Assembly: GCF_902506095.1 (NCBI RefSeq)
Contig: NZ_LR733293.1
Span: 4,321,476-4,385,475 of the forward strand
Length of the DNA stretch: 64,000 nucleotides
DNA from: Arthrobacter sp. 9AX
GTDB taxonomy: Bacteria; Actinomycetota; Actinomycetes; Actinomycetales; Micrococcaceae
Direction of reading: 5' to 3'
Positions 32,398 through 41,709 of this stretch are shown piece by piece (position 1 is the stretch's first letter; each line of letters starts with the position of its first letter). A program made the position numbers and the translations under genes. The notes under the pieces are model-generated. The model made no database searches. It worked only from the letters and a program-made list of their open reading frames with translations, and had not been told where the DNA came from.

Positions 32398-33998
32398 TTT
32401 CCTCCTCCGGCCGTCAGGATCATCGGCACTACGGTGTCTTCGCCCAGGACCGCCCGGATGTAGGAAGACCTGTTGAGCATGTCGTAGGCGGCCTGGTCAG
32501 AGACCCTAAACAGCGGACCCGCGAAGACCGTCAGCGCGACGCCGAGAACCACCAGTCCCAGCGTGGAGCCAACCATGGTGCGCGGCAGGAGCGTCGCGGA
32601 GTTCCGCTTGGCTCCCGGCCCGGCCACCCTCGCCGCCGGCGTTGCCAGCAGGACGGGGTCCGGATGCTCGGCGTCAGCGGGCCTGCGCCAGAAGGCACGG
32701 TTCCACACCCTGGCGATGGCCAGCAGGGTCAGCAAGCTGGTGACCACCCCGCCGATCACCAGGGCGTAAGCCAGCGGCGTGCCCAGCTCGATGCCCGCCT
32801 GCATCAGTCCCACCTTCCCGAGGAATCCGGAGAACGGGGGGATGCCGGCCAGATTCATGGCGGGAATGAAGAACAGCAGCGCCAGCAGGGGCGACAGTTT
32901 GGCGAGTCCGCCCAGGCGGTCCACCGATGAGCTGCCGCCGCGGCGCTCGATCAGGCCGGTCACCAGGAACAGGCTGGTCTGGATGGTGATGTGGTGGGCC
33001 ACGTAGAAAACCGCAGCCCCCAGCCCGGCCGTGGAGGACATGGCCAGGCCGAACACCATGTACCCGATGTGACTAACCAGGGTAAACGAGAGCAGTCGCT
33101 TGATGTCGCTCTGGGCCAGCGCACCCAGAATGCCCACCACCATGGTCAGCAGCGCAGCCACCATCAGGGGCGTGTTGAGCGTGTCCCCGGGGAAGAGCAG
33201 GGTTTCGGTCCGCACCATCGCGTACACCCCCACCTTTGTCAGCAGGCCGGCGAACACGGCGGTGACCGGCGCGGGAGCCGTGGGGTAGGAGTCAGGCAGC
33301 CAGAAGGACAGCGGGAAAACAGCGGCCTTGATGCCGAACGCCACCAGCAGCATCACGTGGAGGAGCGTTTTGGTGCCCTGGTCCAGCTCGCCGAGCTTGA
33401 TGGCGAGGTCAGCCATGTTGACGGTTCCGGTGGCCCCGTAAACCATCGCAATGGAGATCAGGAACAACACGGATGACACCACGGACACCACCACATAGGT
33501 GACGCCTGCCCGGATCCGCGGTCCGGTCCCGCCCAGCGTCATCAGCACATAGCTTGCCGTCAGCAGGATCTCGAAGCCGACGTAGAGGTTGAAGAGGTCC
33601 CCGGACAGGAACGCGTTGGACACCCCGGCCACCAGGATCAGGTACGTGGGGTGGAAGATCGAGACCGGCGCGTCCTGGTCGCCGTCGGCCATGCCCTGCC
33701 CGGTGGCGTACACCAGCACGGCGAGGCTCACCGCCGAGGAGACCACCAGCATCAGCGAGGAGAACTGGTCCACCACCATCACGATGCCCCAGGGCGGCAG
33801 CCAGCCGCCGATGGTCACCGCGGCCGTTCCGCCGTCCCACACCGATGCCAGCAGGAGGCATTCGAGCAGCAGCGTGAGGGACAGCAGGCCGATGCTGACG
33901 GCGCGCTGGGCCCGTGAGTGCCGGATCAGCAGGAATGTGAGGGCAGCGCCCAGGATGGGAAGTACGACGGCGAGCGGGGCAAAGCTTGCAATGTTCAC
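32394..33998 (-). CDS. mnhD: Na+/H+ antiporter subunit D (MnhD/MrpD)
   Basis: A 534-residue, ~14-helix protein homologous to NuoM/NuoN of complex I. The proton-path region is seen in FLSGDLFNLYVGFEILLTASY (conserved Glu), SYPTAPAPVTAVFAGLLTKVGVYAMVR (Lys), SDIKRLLSFTLVSHIGYM and AGIPPFSGFLGKVGLM. It works with MrpA in cation/proton exchange. Four-nt overlaps join it to mnhC and mnhE. Confidence 0.95.
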   Translation of the reverse strand: MNIASFAPLAVVLPILGAALTFLLIRHSRAQRAVSIGLLSLTLLLECLLLASVWDGGTAAVTIGGWLPPWGIVMVVDQFSSLMLVVSSAVSLAVLVYATGQGMADGDQDAPVSIFHPTYLILVAGVSNAFLSGDLFNLYVGFEILLTASYVLMTLGGTGPRIRAGVTYVVVSVVSSVLFLISIAMVYGATGTVNMADLAIKLGELDQGTKTLLHVMLLVAFGIKAAVFPLSFWLPDSYPTAPAPVTAVFAGLLTKVGVYAMVRTETLLFPGDTLNTPLMVAALLTMVVGILGALAQSDIKRLLSFTLVSHIGYMVFGLAMSSTAGLGAAVFYVAHHITIQTSLFLVTGLIERRGGSSSVDRLGGLAKLSPLLALLFFIPAMNLAGIPPFSGFLGKVGLMQAGIELGTPLAYALVIGGVVTSLLTLLAIARVWNRAFWRRPADAEHPDPVLLATPAARVAGPGAKRNSATLLPRTMVGSTLGLVVLGVALTVFAGPLFRVSDQAAYDMLNRSSYIRAVLGEDTVVPMILTAGGGK

Positions 33999-34513
33999 TT
34001 TCCGCCTCCTTCCGGGCGAGGGTCCACATTCGTGGAGCCGGGTTTCTCTTCCTGGACTGCGTCTTCGGCAGGGATCTCGCGGCCACCCGCCGGAACCGTC
34101 ACGGGGAACTCGGAGGTCTCGGCAGGGATTTCGGCGTCATCTTCGGCGTCGAAGCTGGGCGTTTCCGCCACACGGAGGTCTTCCAGGTCGTCCTGGATCT
34201 CATCCCTGCGGGCCAGGACCCAGGTGCGGTAAATGATGCCGAGCATAAAGGCCGTCACTGCAAACGAGATCACGATGGACGTCAGGATCAGCGCCTGCGG
34301 AAGGGGATCGTTGTAATCCTCCGCCGCCGTTTCCTTGGAATAGAAGGGTGCGAGGCCGGCATAGCCGCCCGTGGCCAGGATCAGCAGGTTGGTGGCGTTG
34401 GCCAGGAGCATCAGCCCCAGCAGTACACGCGTCAGGCTGCGTTCCAGGATCAGGTAGATCCCGCAGGCGTACAGGGCGCCCATCACGATCAGGAGGGTCA
34501 GGTTCACGCTCAT
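33995..34513 (-). CDS. mnhC: Na+/H+ antiporter subunit C (MnhC/MrpC)
   Basis: A 172-residue NuoK-like subunit with three helices: LTLLIVMGALYACGIYLIL, LLGLMLLANATNLLILAT and QALILTSIVISFAVTAFML. The charged C-terminal extension (~residues 120-172, rich in Glu and Pro) is longer than in Bacillus MrpC (about 113 residues) and is an actinobacterial feature. Four-nt overlaps link it to mnhA and mnhD. Confidence 0.94.
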   Translation of the reverse strand: MSVNLTLLIVMGALYACGIYLILERSLTRVLLGLMLLANATNLLILATGGYAGLAPFYSKETAAEDYNDPLPQALILTSIVISFAVTAFMLGIIYRTWVLARRDEIQDDLEDLRVAETPSFDAEDDAEIPAETSEFPVTVPAGGREIPAEDAVQEEKPGSTNVDPRPEGGGK

Positions 34514-37500
34514 GCTTGGCCCCTCAAGGTGGTTTCGGCGGCTACGCCTTCGGACTGCTGCCCGCTTGCGCGCACGGCCGGGCCGGCTGCGTCCCCCGCC
34601 TCGTCCTGGTCGTCGTCCGGCAGGGCGCCGGCAGGATCCGCGGAGCGCTGCTCAAAGTGCTCGTCGATCTCGGCTCCGAGGCTCCGCAGGACGTCCAGCA
34701 CCAGGCCCACCACCACGATGTACACACCGATGTCGAAGATGGTGGACGTGACGAACTTGATGTCCCCGAACACCGGCAACCAGAGTTCGATGATGGCCGT
34801 CTGGAACACCTGGCCGCCCAGAAGCAGCGGCACCACACCGGAGGCAGCGGCCACGGCCAGCCCGATCCCCAGCAGGGCACCGGCGCTGACGGGGGTGGCT
34901 TCGCGCAGTTCGAACCGGCCGCCGGCGAGGTAGCGGATGGTCAGGGCCAGGCCTGCAGTAAGGCCGCCGGCGAATCCGCCGCCCGGCAGGTTGTGCCCGG
35001 CCAGGAGGAGGTAGAGCGAAAAGATGATCATGGAGTGGAACACCAGTCGGGTGACCACTTCGAAGATGATGGAGCGGCGTTCCGGAGCCAGGGTGCGGCC
35101 CGCCACGATCCAGGCATCCCGCTCAGAGGCGGCGAACTTCCTGCTGACTGCGAGCGCAGCCGCGTCCCGGGACCCGGGGTCCACTCCCCTTAGCCGGCCC
35201 ACCGTGCCCGCGGCAACGGTGGCTGAGTTCCTGATCCGGTCACCGCGGCCGCGGACGAAGATCAGGCTGGCCACGCCGGTGGCTGCCAGCGCCAGGACGC
35301 TGATCTCGCCGAAGGTATCCCACGCGCGGATATCCACCAGCGTCACGTTGACGATGTTGAGGCCGCCGCCGCCCTCGTAGGCGAGGCGCGGGAACTCCAG
35401 GGACACCGGCGTCGCGATCCGTGCGCCCATGGCGTGGATCCCGGCAAAAACCATGGTGACGCCGAAGCCCAGGCCGATGATCACACGCACCACGCGGTAT
35501 TTTCCGCCGGTGCGGTCCCGCAGCTCGGGCGGCAGGCTGCGCATGGCCAGGACGAAGGCCACCAGGATGATGGTCTCCACCAGCATCTGGGTCAGTGCCA
35601 GGTCCGGGGCGCCCTGCAGCGCAAACATCAGGGCGATGCCGTAGCCGGTCACCGAAACCATCAGGACGGCCAGGAAGCGTTTGTTCGCCTTGACCGCGGC
35701 CAGGGCGCCGATCACGATGCCCGCTCCCACCACCAGCTGGAGCGGGGAACCGGGATCAATCAGGTAGACGTTCTCCGGCAGGGGTTTGCCCGCCAGCACA
35801 ATGGCCGAGAGCGGCAGCACAAAAGCGACACTGAGGATGACTGCCAGGTAGTAGTACAGCGAACCGCGCTGGGTGCGGCCGGTGATCCACACCGCCACAT
35901 CGTCCAGCGCACCGATAGTGAGCTGGTACCCCTTGTCCGCGTCCACCCAGGGCGGCACCAGGGACTGGACCCGTGCCACGGCGTTGCGGCCGAAGTACAT
36001 CGCCAGGCCCAACGCGAAGGTGAGGGCCGTCAGCCCCAGCGCCGGGGTGAAGCCATGCCACAGCGCGAGGTGACCGGCCTGCTCGGCCGGGGTGCCGGCG
36101 TCGGGCGCGGTGGAAGCAAACAGTGCCGCGTACGGCTGGATCCACGCGTCAACGGCGACCGGCCAAAGTCCGTAGGCAATGGTGAGGAGGCTGAGGATGG
36201 CGGGCGCTGCCAGGAAGGCAGGGCTGATGGCCTTGAACGGTGTGGGGTCCACGCCCGGCTTCGTGGCGAAAGCACCCCACATAAAACGGGCGCTGTACGC
36301 GAAGGTGAGGACGGATCCCAGGACCAGGCCGGCCAGGACCACCATTCCCCACACGCCGGCTTCGGGGGCACCGGCGTGGTGGACAAACGCCTCCAGCACC
36401 GATTCCTTGGCTACGAACCCGCCCAGGAGCGGAACGCCGGCCATGGAGGCGGCACCGATGCCGGCCACGATGCCCAGGGCCCGCGAGGACCGGAAAACGC
36501 CGGAGAGCTTGGTGACATCGCGGGTGCCCGACTGGTGGTCGATGATGCCCACCACCAGGAACAGCGTGGCTTTGAACAGGCCGTGGGCCAGCAGCATCGC
36601 CAGGCCCGCGAGGGCTGCGTCGGGCGTGCCGAGCCCCACCACCATGGTGAGGAACCCCAGCTGGCTGACCGTGCCGTAGGCGAGGATGAGCTTGATGTCG
36701 GTCTGGCGGAGGGCCCGGTAGCCCCCCACCAGCATCGTGGCCAGCCCGAGGCCCAGCACCACCGGCTGCCAGTAGGACGTCCCGGCGAAGCCGGGCGCGA
36801 GCCTCGCCACCAGGTAGATACCGGCCTTGACCATCGCGGCGGCGTGCAGGTACGCGCTCACCGGGGTGGGCGCCGCCATGGCTCCAGGAAGCCAGAAGTG
36901 GAAGGGGACCAGGGCGGACTTGGTAATGGCGCCCACCAGGATAAGTACGACGGCGGCACTCACCATGGCAGCCGACGTCCCGTTGGCGAGGTCCGGTGCT
37001 TCCTGCAGGATGGCCGAAATCCTGTAAGTACCGGCCGCGTGGCCGAGCATGATGAGGCCCACAAGCATGGCCAGGCCGCCCGCGGTGGTGACCATCAGCG
37101 CCTGCAGCGCGGACCGCCGTGCGGCCAGCCTGGTCCGGGCGAAGCCGATCAGCAGGTAGGACAGGATGGTGGTGAGTTCCCAGAAGATGAACAGCAGCAG
37201 AAGGTCGTCAGCCACCACCAGGCCGAACATGGCACCGGCAAACGCCAGGAGCTGGGCCCCGAAGCTGCCGAGGTCCTGGTCTTTTTCCTTGAAGTACCGT
37301 GCGCAATACACCAGGACCAGCGAACCGACGCCCAGCACCAACAGCGACATCACCCAGGCAAGGGCATCCATCCGGAAGGCGAACTCAAGCTGGAGTCCAG
37401 GGATCCACGGGACCACCTCGGACACAGCGCCGTCGGCCGAGTACACCGGAGCGTGCTGGAACAGGAGCCAGGCAAAGGACGCCGCGGGAACAGCGGCCAG

Positions 37501-37587
37501 GATGTAGAAAGCGTTGCGGCCCCAGGCCCTGAAGAAGAACGGCGCCAGCGCAGCCACCGTAAAGTGCACGGCAAGGACTGTGATCAC
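34510..37587 (-). CDS. mnhA: Na+/H+ antiporter subunit A fused to subunit B (MnhA-MnhB)
   Basis: A 1025-residue protein with ~20 helices. The N-terminal two-thirds is NuoL-like MrpA (FWELTTILSYLLIGF with its conserved Glu, LPGAMAAPTPVSAYLHAAAMVKAG, RQTDIKLILAYGTVSQLGF). The MrpA C-terminal DUF4040 region includes MLVETIILVAFVLAMRSLP. Residues ~870-990 are a complete MnhB domain (LYLLLAGHNLPGGGFAGGL), so A and B are one polypeptide and no separate mnhB exists. The start is GTG at 37587, with GGAG about 7 nt upstream. First gene of the operon, which gives Na+/alkali tolerance and pH homeostasis. Confidence 0.95.
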   Translation of the reverse strand: MITVLAVHFTVAALAPFFFRAWGRNAFYILAAVPAASFAWLLFQHAPVYSADGAVSEVVPWIPGLQLEFAFRMDALAWVMSLLVLGVGSLVLVYCARYFKEKDQDLGSFGAQLLAFAGAMFGLVVADDLLLLFIFWELTTILSYLLIGFARTRLAARRSALQALMVTTAGGLAMLVGLIMLGHAAGTYRISAILQEAPDLANGTSAAMVSAAVVLILVGAITKSALVPFHFWLPGAMAAPTPVSAYLHAAAMVKAGIYLVARLAPGFAGTSYWQPVVLGLGLATMLVGGYRALRQTDIKLILAYGTVSQLGFLTMVVGLGTPDAALAGLAMLLAHGLFKATLFLVVGIIDHQSGTRDVTKLSGVFRSSRALGIVAGIGAASMAGVPLLGGFVAKESVLEAFVHHAGAPEAGVWGMVVLAGLVLGSVLTFAYSARFMWGAFATKPGVDPTPFKAISPAFLAAPAILSLLTIAYGLWPVAVDAWIQPYAALFASTAPDAGTPAEQAGHLALWHGFTPALGLTALTFALGLAMYFGRNAVARVQSLVPPWVDADKGYQLTIGALDDVAVWITGRTQRGSLYYYLAVILSVAFVLPLSAIVLAGKPLPENVYLIDPGSPLQLVVGAGIVIGALAAVKANKRFLAVLMVSVTGYGIALMFALQGAPDLALTQMLVETIILVAFVLAMRSLPPELRDRTGGKYRVVRVIIGLGFGVTMVFAGIHAMGARIATPVSLEFPRLAYEGGGGLNIVNVTLVDIRAWDTFGEISVLALAATGVASLIFVRGRGDRIRNSATVAAGTVGRLRGVDPGSRDAAALAVSRKFAASERDAWIVAGRTLAPERRSIIFEVVTRLVFHSMIIFSLYLLLAGHNLPGGGFAGGLTAGLALTIRYLAGGRFELREATPVSAGALLGIGLAVAAASGVVPLLLGGQVFQTAIIELWLPVFGDIKFVTSTIFDIGVYIVVVGLVLDVLRSLGAEIDEHFEQRSADPAGALPDDDQDEAGDAAGPAVRASGQQSEGVAAETTLRGQA

Positions 37588-37768
37588 TGTTATCTCCGCA
37601 ACGTCAGGGATTCGATTGTCAAAAGTTGGAGCAGGCGGTTCATTCGTTAGGTCCGGGAGCCCTCAGTTTATCAAGGCTTCTGTACCCATTCCTCCTCCGC
37701 TGCTGTATCCTTCCGCCACTTTCCCCGGTGTCACGGGTCTCAGCTCCCCGCCTGTTCGCCATCGGCGG

Positions 37769-37784
37769 ATACGATGCATCGTAT
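37769..37784. promoter_or_regulatory. 16-bp perfect palindrome over -10 and start codon
   Basis: ATACGATGCATCGTAT contains TACGAT, a -10-like hexamer (37770-37775), and ends inside the ATG (37783) of the MFS gene. A leaderless promoter covered by a perfect palindrome is a likely repressor site. No candidate regulator is next to it. Confidence 0.45.
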
Positions 37785-39186
37785 GAACAGCGCCAGCGCT
37801 CCCGGGGCAACGCAGCCGTCCTCCGAACTTGCCTCGGGGAACCAGGCCACCAGAAAGGGCCGCGTCCTTGCGTGGGCCTCCTGGGACTGGGGATCAGCAG
37901 CTTTCAACGCAGTGATGACCACCTTCGTTTTCACGGTGTACCTCACTTCGAACGCTTTCGGCGGCGAAGACCAGGCGTCAGCGGTCCTGGGCGGGGCGCT
38001 GGCCATCGCCGGTTTCGCCATCGCCCTGCTGGCCCCGGTCACCGGTCAGCGCTCGGACGCCGGCGGGCGGCGCAAGCTGTGGCTGGGAGTCAACACGGCC
38101 GCCGTCGCCATCCTGACTGCCTTGTGCTTCTTTGTGTTCCCCCGGCCCGAGTTCCTCCTGCTGGGAGTCACACTCATCGCCCTGGGCAACGTGTTCTTCG
38201 AGTTCGCCGGGGTCAACTACAACGCCATGCTGGCCCAGATCTCTACGCCCCGGAACATCGGCAAGGTCAGCGGGCTGGGCTGGGGAGCCGGCTACCTGGG
38301 CGGGATTGTCGCGCTGCTGATCGTCCTGCAGCTGTTCGTCCAGCCACGTTTCGACTGGTTCGGGGCGTCAACCGAGGACAGCCTGAACATCCGGCTGGTG
38401 GCGGTTTTCTCGGCCCTCTGGTTCTTCATTTTCGCCCTGCCGGTGCTGTTCGCCGTTCCGGAACTGCCCAAAACGCCGCAGGCGCAGCGGCTGGGGATCG
38501 TGGCCAGCTACGGCCTGCTGATCCGGCGGATCAAAGCCATCTACGCCACGAGCCCGCACACCATCTACTTCCTGCTGGCCAGCGCGGTTTTCCGCGACGG
38601 ACTGGCGGCGGTGTTCACCTTCGGCGGGATCATCGCCGCGGGTACCTTCGGCTTCGAGCTGTCCCAGGTGATCTTTTTCGCCATCTTCGGGAACGTGGTG
38701 GCCGCCATCGGAGCTATTATCGGCGGATTCCTGGACGACAAAATGGGACCCAAAGCAGTCATCCTCGGTTCCCTGGTGGGGCTGCTGATTGCCGGGACCG
38801 TCATCCTGGTGCTGGGCAACGGCGAGTATTCCTTCTTCGGCATGGATTGGCACGGGTCCACCACCTTCTGGATTTTCGGGCTCTTCCTGTGCCTGTTTGT
38901 GGGACCGGCGCAGTCCTCGTCCCGCGCATACCTGGCGCGCCTCGCCCCGGACGGCGAGTCCGGCGAGCTCTTCGGGCTCTACGCCACCACGGGCCGGGCC
39001 GTCAGTTTCCTGGCACCTGCCCTGTTCACCCTCTGCATCACGGTGGCAACGCCGCTCGTGGCGCCCGGGGAAGCCCAGCGCTGGGGGATCTTGGGGATCA
39101 TGGTGGTGCTCCTCGCCGGGCTCCTGGTCCTGCTGCCGGTGAAGTCACCGGACAAGGCTGCCATCGCCGTGGTTCCCGCCGCCTGA
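37783..39186 (+). CDS. Atg22/UMF1-like MFS transporter
   Basis: A 467-residue permease with about twelve helices. It opens with WASWDWGSAAFNAVMTTFVFTVYL, the hallmark of the UMF1 (vacuole-effluxer Atg22-like) branch of MFS, followed by APVTGQRSDAGGRRKLWLG between helices 2 and 3. Yeast Atg22 exports amino acids from the vacuole; the bacterial substrate is unknown. ATG 37783 is preferred over 37774 because of the -10-like TACGAT 7 nt upstream. No clear operon partner. Confidence 0.87.
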   Translation: MNSASAPGATQPSSELASGNQATRKGRVLAWASWDWGSAAFNAVMTTFVFTVYLTSNAFGGEDQASAVLGGALAIAGFAIALLAPVTGQRSDAGGRRKLWLGVNTAAVAILTALCFFVFPRPEFLLLGVTLIALGNVFFEFAGVNYNAMLAQISTPRNIGKVSGLGWGAGYLGGIVALLIVLQLFVQPRFDWFGASTEDSLNIRLVAVFSALWFFIFALPVLFAVPELPKTPQAQRLGIVASYGLLIRRIKAIYATSPHTIYFLLASAVFRDGLAAVFTFGGIIAAGTFGFELSQVIFFAIFGNVVAAIGAIIGGFLDDKMGPKAVILGSLVGLLIAGTVILVLGNGEYSFFGMDWHGSTTFWIFGLFLCLFVGPAQSSSRAYLARLAPDGESGELFGLYATTGRAVSFLAPALFTLCITVATPLVAPGEAQRWGILGIMVVLLAGLLVLLPVKSPDKAAIAVVPAA

Positions 39187-39318
39187 TACTCCGTTTGATG
39201 CCGGTTCAATCCATGGCCCGGCCGCCTGGTCCCTTCCGCTTTTCTGGTCCGGCATGGGCTTCCTGCGGACTTCCCGGCACCCGCACCACATCGGCCCCGC
39301 TCAGACTAGGCTGGAAAC

Positions 39319-39801
39319 ATGAACGTGGATGAAACGGACCTTCCGGGCCTTGGCCGGCGGAAGGATTTTATGACAGCCTCCGGCCGTCGGATCGGCGTTG
39401 TGGAGCTGCGGGAAGGCCAGACGGAACTCATCGTCTCCACCTGGGATGATCCCGATACCTGCCAGGCTTCCATCCCCCTCACGGGAGATGAAGCAGCAAC
39501 CCTGGGCAACCTGCTCGGCGGGCGGCACCTGGCCATGAAGCTGACGGAGGAACACAAGGATGTTCCCGGCATCGTCACCCGGCAATTTTCCATCGCGCCG
39601 GGCTCCCCGTTCCAGAACCAGCCCATGGGGAAGGCCTGCATCCGTACCCGCTGCGGTGTCTCCATTGTGGCGATCATGCGCGAAGGCGAGGTGCTCCCGT
39701 CGCCGGGACCCGACGTCGTACTTCACACCGGTGACCTGCTCGTTGCTGTAGGCACCCAGGAAGGCCTCGATTCGGCGGCCGATATCCTGCGTAACGGATA
39801 G
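39319..39801 (+). CDS. K+/H+ antiporter regulatory subunit (KhtT-like, TrkA-C domain)
   Basis: A 160-residue cytosolic protein. The N-terminal half is the small KhtT-type domain; residues ~85-158 are a TrkA-C (RCK-C) domain, seen in IAPGSPFQNQPMGKACIRTRCGVSIVAI and VVLHTGDLLVAVGTQEGLD. KhtT gates the KhtU antiporter and binds c-di-AMP in Bacillus. It lies 5 nt before the antiporter gene. ATG 39319 is 6 nt after TAGGCT (39307-39312) with no ribosome site, so probably leaderless. Confidence 0.88.
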   Translation: MNVDETDLPGLGRRKDFMTASGRRIGVVELREGQTELIVSTWDDPDTCQASIPLTGDEAATLGNLLGGRHLAMKLTEEHKDVPGIVTRQFSIAPGSPFQNQPMGKACIRTRCGVSIVAIMREGEVLPSPGPDVVLHTGDLLVAVGTQEGLDSAADILRNG

Positions 39802-39806
39802 ACGCC

Positions 39807-40988
39807 GTGGACCCGCTGGCCCTGACCCTCATCGAACTGGGGGCCGTTGTGTTCTGCCTCGGCCTCTTGGCCAGGCTGGCCGGACGGATCGGAATGTCAC
39901 CCATCCCGCTCTACCTGTTAGGCGGGCTCGCTTTCGGGGCCGGCGGGGTGGTCAAGCTCGAAGGTATGCACGAGTTTGCACACCTCTCCGGGGAAATCGG
40001 CGTCATCCTGCTGTTGCTTATGCTCGGCCTGGAATATACGGCCGCAGAGCTCTTCACCGGACTGCGAAGGTCGTGGCAGGGCGGCGTCCTGGACCTCATC
40101 CTCAACTTCCTCCCGGGCGCCGGGCTTGCCCTGATGCTCGGGTGGGGAGGGGTCGGCGCCATGGTGATGGGCGGCGTCACCTACATTTCCTCCTCCGGCA
40201 TCGCGGCAAAGGTCATCACTGACCTGGGCCGGCTCGGCAACCGCGAAACCCCCGTGGTGCTCTCCATCCTGGTGTTCGAAGACCTGGCCATGGCCGTCTA
40301 CCTGCCCATCCTCACTGCCACGCTCGCGGGCGTCAGCTTCCTTGGCGGGCTCACCACCGTCGGCATCGCATTGGCCGTGGTGAGCCTGGTGCTGATGGTG
40401 GCGCTGCGCCACGGGCACCGGGTTTCGAAAGCTGTGCACAGCGAAAACTCCGAGGTCTTCCTCCTCAACGTCCTGGGCGCTGCGCTGCTGGTGGCGGGGC
40501 TGGCGTCGGCCATGCAGGTGTCCGCGGCGGTGGGAGCATTTATGCTCGGTATCGCCATCTCCGGCGCCACAGCCCATAACGCCACCCGCATCCTGGAACC
40601 GCTCAGGGACCTCTTCGCCGCCATTTTCTTTGTGGCGTTCGGCCTGAATACCGACCCCACCTCCATCCCACCGGTGCTCGGTTGGGCCCTTGTGCTGGCC
40701 GTCATCACCGCAGCCACCAAGATGGCCACGGGAATCTGGGCTGCCAAGCGTGCGGGCATTGCCCGTCCCGGCCGCCTTCGCGCCGGGGCGGCGCTGATTG
40801 CCCGCGGTGAGTTCTCGATCGTCATCGCCGGACTCGCCGTGGCGTCCGGCGCGGTTTCGCACGAGCTCGCGGCCTTGGCCACTGCCTACGTGTTGCTGAT
40901 GGCAGTGACCGGTCCGCTGGCCGCCCGCTACGTTGAGCCCCTGGCCAAGCCGCTGCTGCGGCCGGCAGGAGTGGCCGCCAAGGCCTAG
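39807..40988 (+). CDS. CPA2-family cation/proton antiporter (KhtU-like)
   Basis: A 393-residue membrane antiporter with ~12 helices. CPA2 features are LYLLGGLAFGAGG near the start, LLLLMLGLEYTAAELFTGLR, VTYISSSGIAAKVI, VLSILVFEDLAMAVYLPIL (conserved Asp) and LIARGEFSIVIAGLAV. With the KhtT-like subunit immediately upstream it forms a K+/H+ exchange pair. The GTG start at 39807 is 5 nt after the KhtT-like stop, so translation is coupled. No C-terminal RCK domain of its own. Confidence 0.92.
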   Translation: MDPLALTLIELGAVVFCLGLLARLAGRIGMSPIPLYLLGGLAFGAGGVVKLEGMHEFAHLSGEIGVILLLLMLGLEYTAAELFTGLRRSWQGGVLDLILNFLPGAGLALMLGWGGVGAMVMGGVTYISSSGIAAKVITDLGRLGNRETPVVLSILVFEDLAMAVYLPILTATLAGVSFLGGLTTVGIALAVVSLVLMVALRHGHRVSKAVHSENSEVFLLNVLGAALLVAGLASAMQVSAAVGAFMLGIAISGATAHNATRILEPLRDLFAAIFFVAFGLNTDPTSIPPVLGWALVLAVITAATKMATGIWAAKRAGIARPGRLRAGAALIARGEFSIVIAGLAVASGAVSHELAALATAYVLLMAVTGPLAARYVEPLAKPLLRPAGVAAKA

Positions 40989-41001
40989 CGGCGCAGGAAG
41001 C

Positions 41002-41577
41002 CTAGATCTCTGTGCGGTGGAAGTTCAGGTGGCTGCGGCTGGCAGTGGGTCCCCGCTGGCCCTGGTAGCGGTTCCCGTAGTCACCCTGGCCGTAGGGGTA
41101 CGCCGCTGCTGAAGTCAGGCGGAAGAAGCAAAGCTGGCCGATCTTCATGCCCGGCCACAGCTTGATGGGCAGCGTGGCCATATTGGAAAGTTCCAGGGTG
41201 ACGTGGCCTGAGAAGCCGGGGTCGATAAATCCGGCGGTGGAGTGCGTCAGCAGCCCCAGGCGGCCCAGGGAGGACTTGCCTTCCAGCCGGGCGGCGATGT
41301 CATCAGGCAGCGTGACGGTCTCATAAGTGGAGCCCAGGACGAACTCGCCGGGGTGCAGAATGAACGGCTCGTTCTGTTCCACCTCCACCAGGCGGGTGAG
41401 CTCCGGCTGTTCTTCGGCGGGATCGATGTGCGCGTACTTGTGGTTGTCGAACAGGCGGAAGAACTTGTCGATCCGCACATCCACCGACGACGGCTGGACC
41501 ATCGCAGGATCGTACGGCTCAAGCACGATCCGTTGGGAGTCAATTTCGGCACGTATGTCGCGGTCGGAGATCAGCAC
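41002..41577 (-). CDS. dcd: dCTP deaminase
   Basis: A 191-residue enzyme converting dCTP to dUTP (and, in actinobacteria, often on to dUMP). Motifs are MVQPSSVDVRI, HPGEFVLGSTYETV, LEGKSSLGRLGLLTHSTAGFIDPGFSGHVTLE with the catalytic Glu/Ser region, and GMKIGQLCFFRL. The C-terminal YGQGDYGNRYQGQRGPTAS closes the active site. The GTG start at 41575-41577 follows TAATTT by 6 nt, so it looks leaderless. Convergent with the KhtU-like gene. Confidence 0.97.
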   Translation of the reverse strand: MLISDRDIRAEIDSQRIVLEPYDPAMVQPSSVDVRIDKFFRLFDNHKYAHIDPAEEQPELTRLVEVEQNEPFILHPGEFVLGSTYETVTLPDDIAARLEGKSSLGRLGLLTHSTAGFIDPGFSGHVTLELSNMATLPIKLWPGMKIGQLCFFRLTSAAAYPYGQGDYGNRYQGQRGPTASRSHLNFHRTEI

Positions 41578-41709
41578 CGTCCCAAATTACCGTATCGGTT
41601 ATCACAGCCACATTCTTTCGTTGTTGCTGTGGCCCAGTGGGGCTAATGTTGCCCTAGTGATTCAGGCGCCGGATGGTCTCCCGGATGGCCCAACAGAGCT
41701 GGGGATGTT

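Noticed and set aside
35434..37650. Very long open frame on the plus strand opposite mnhA
   Set aside because: GC-rich antisense frames stay open opposite real genes here. It is rich in His, Gly, Arg and Gln without domains, while the minus strand encodes a clear MnhA-MnhB protein.
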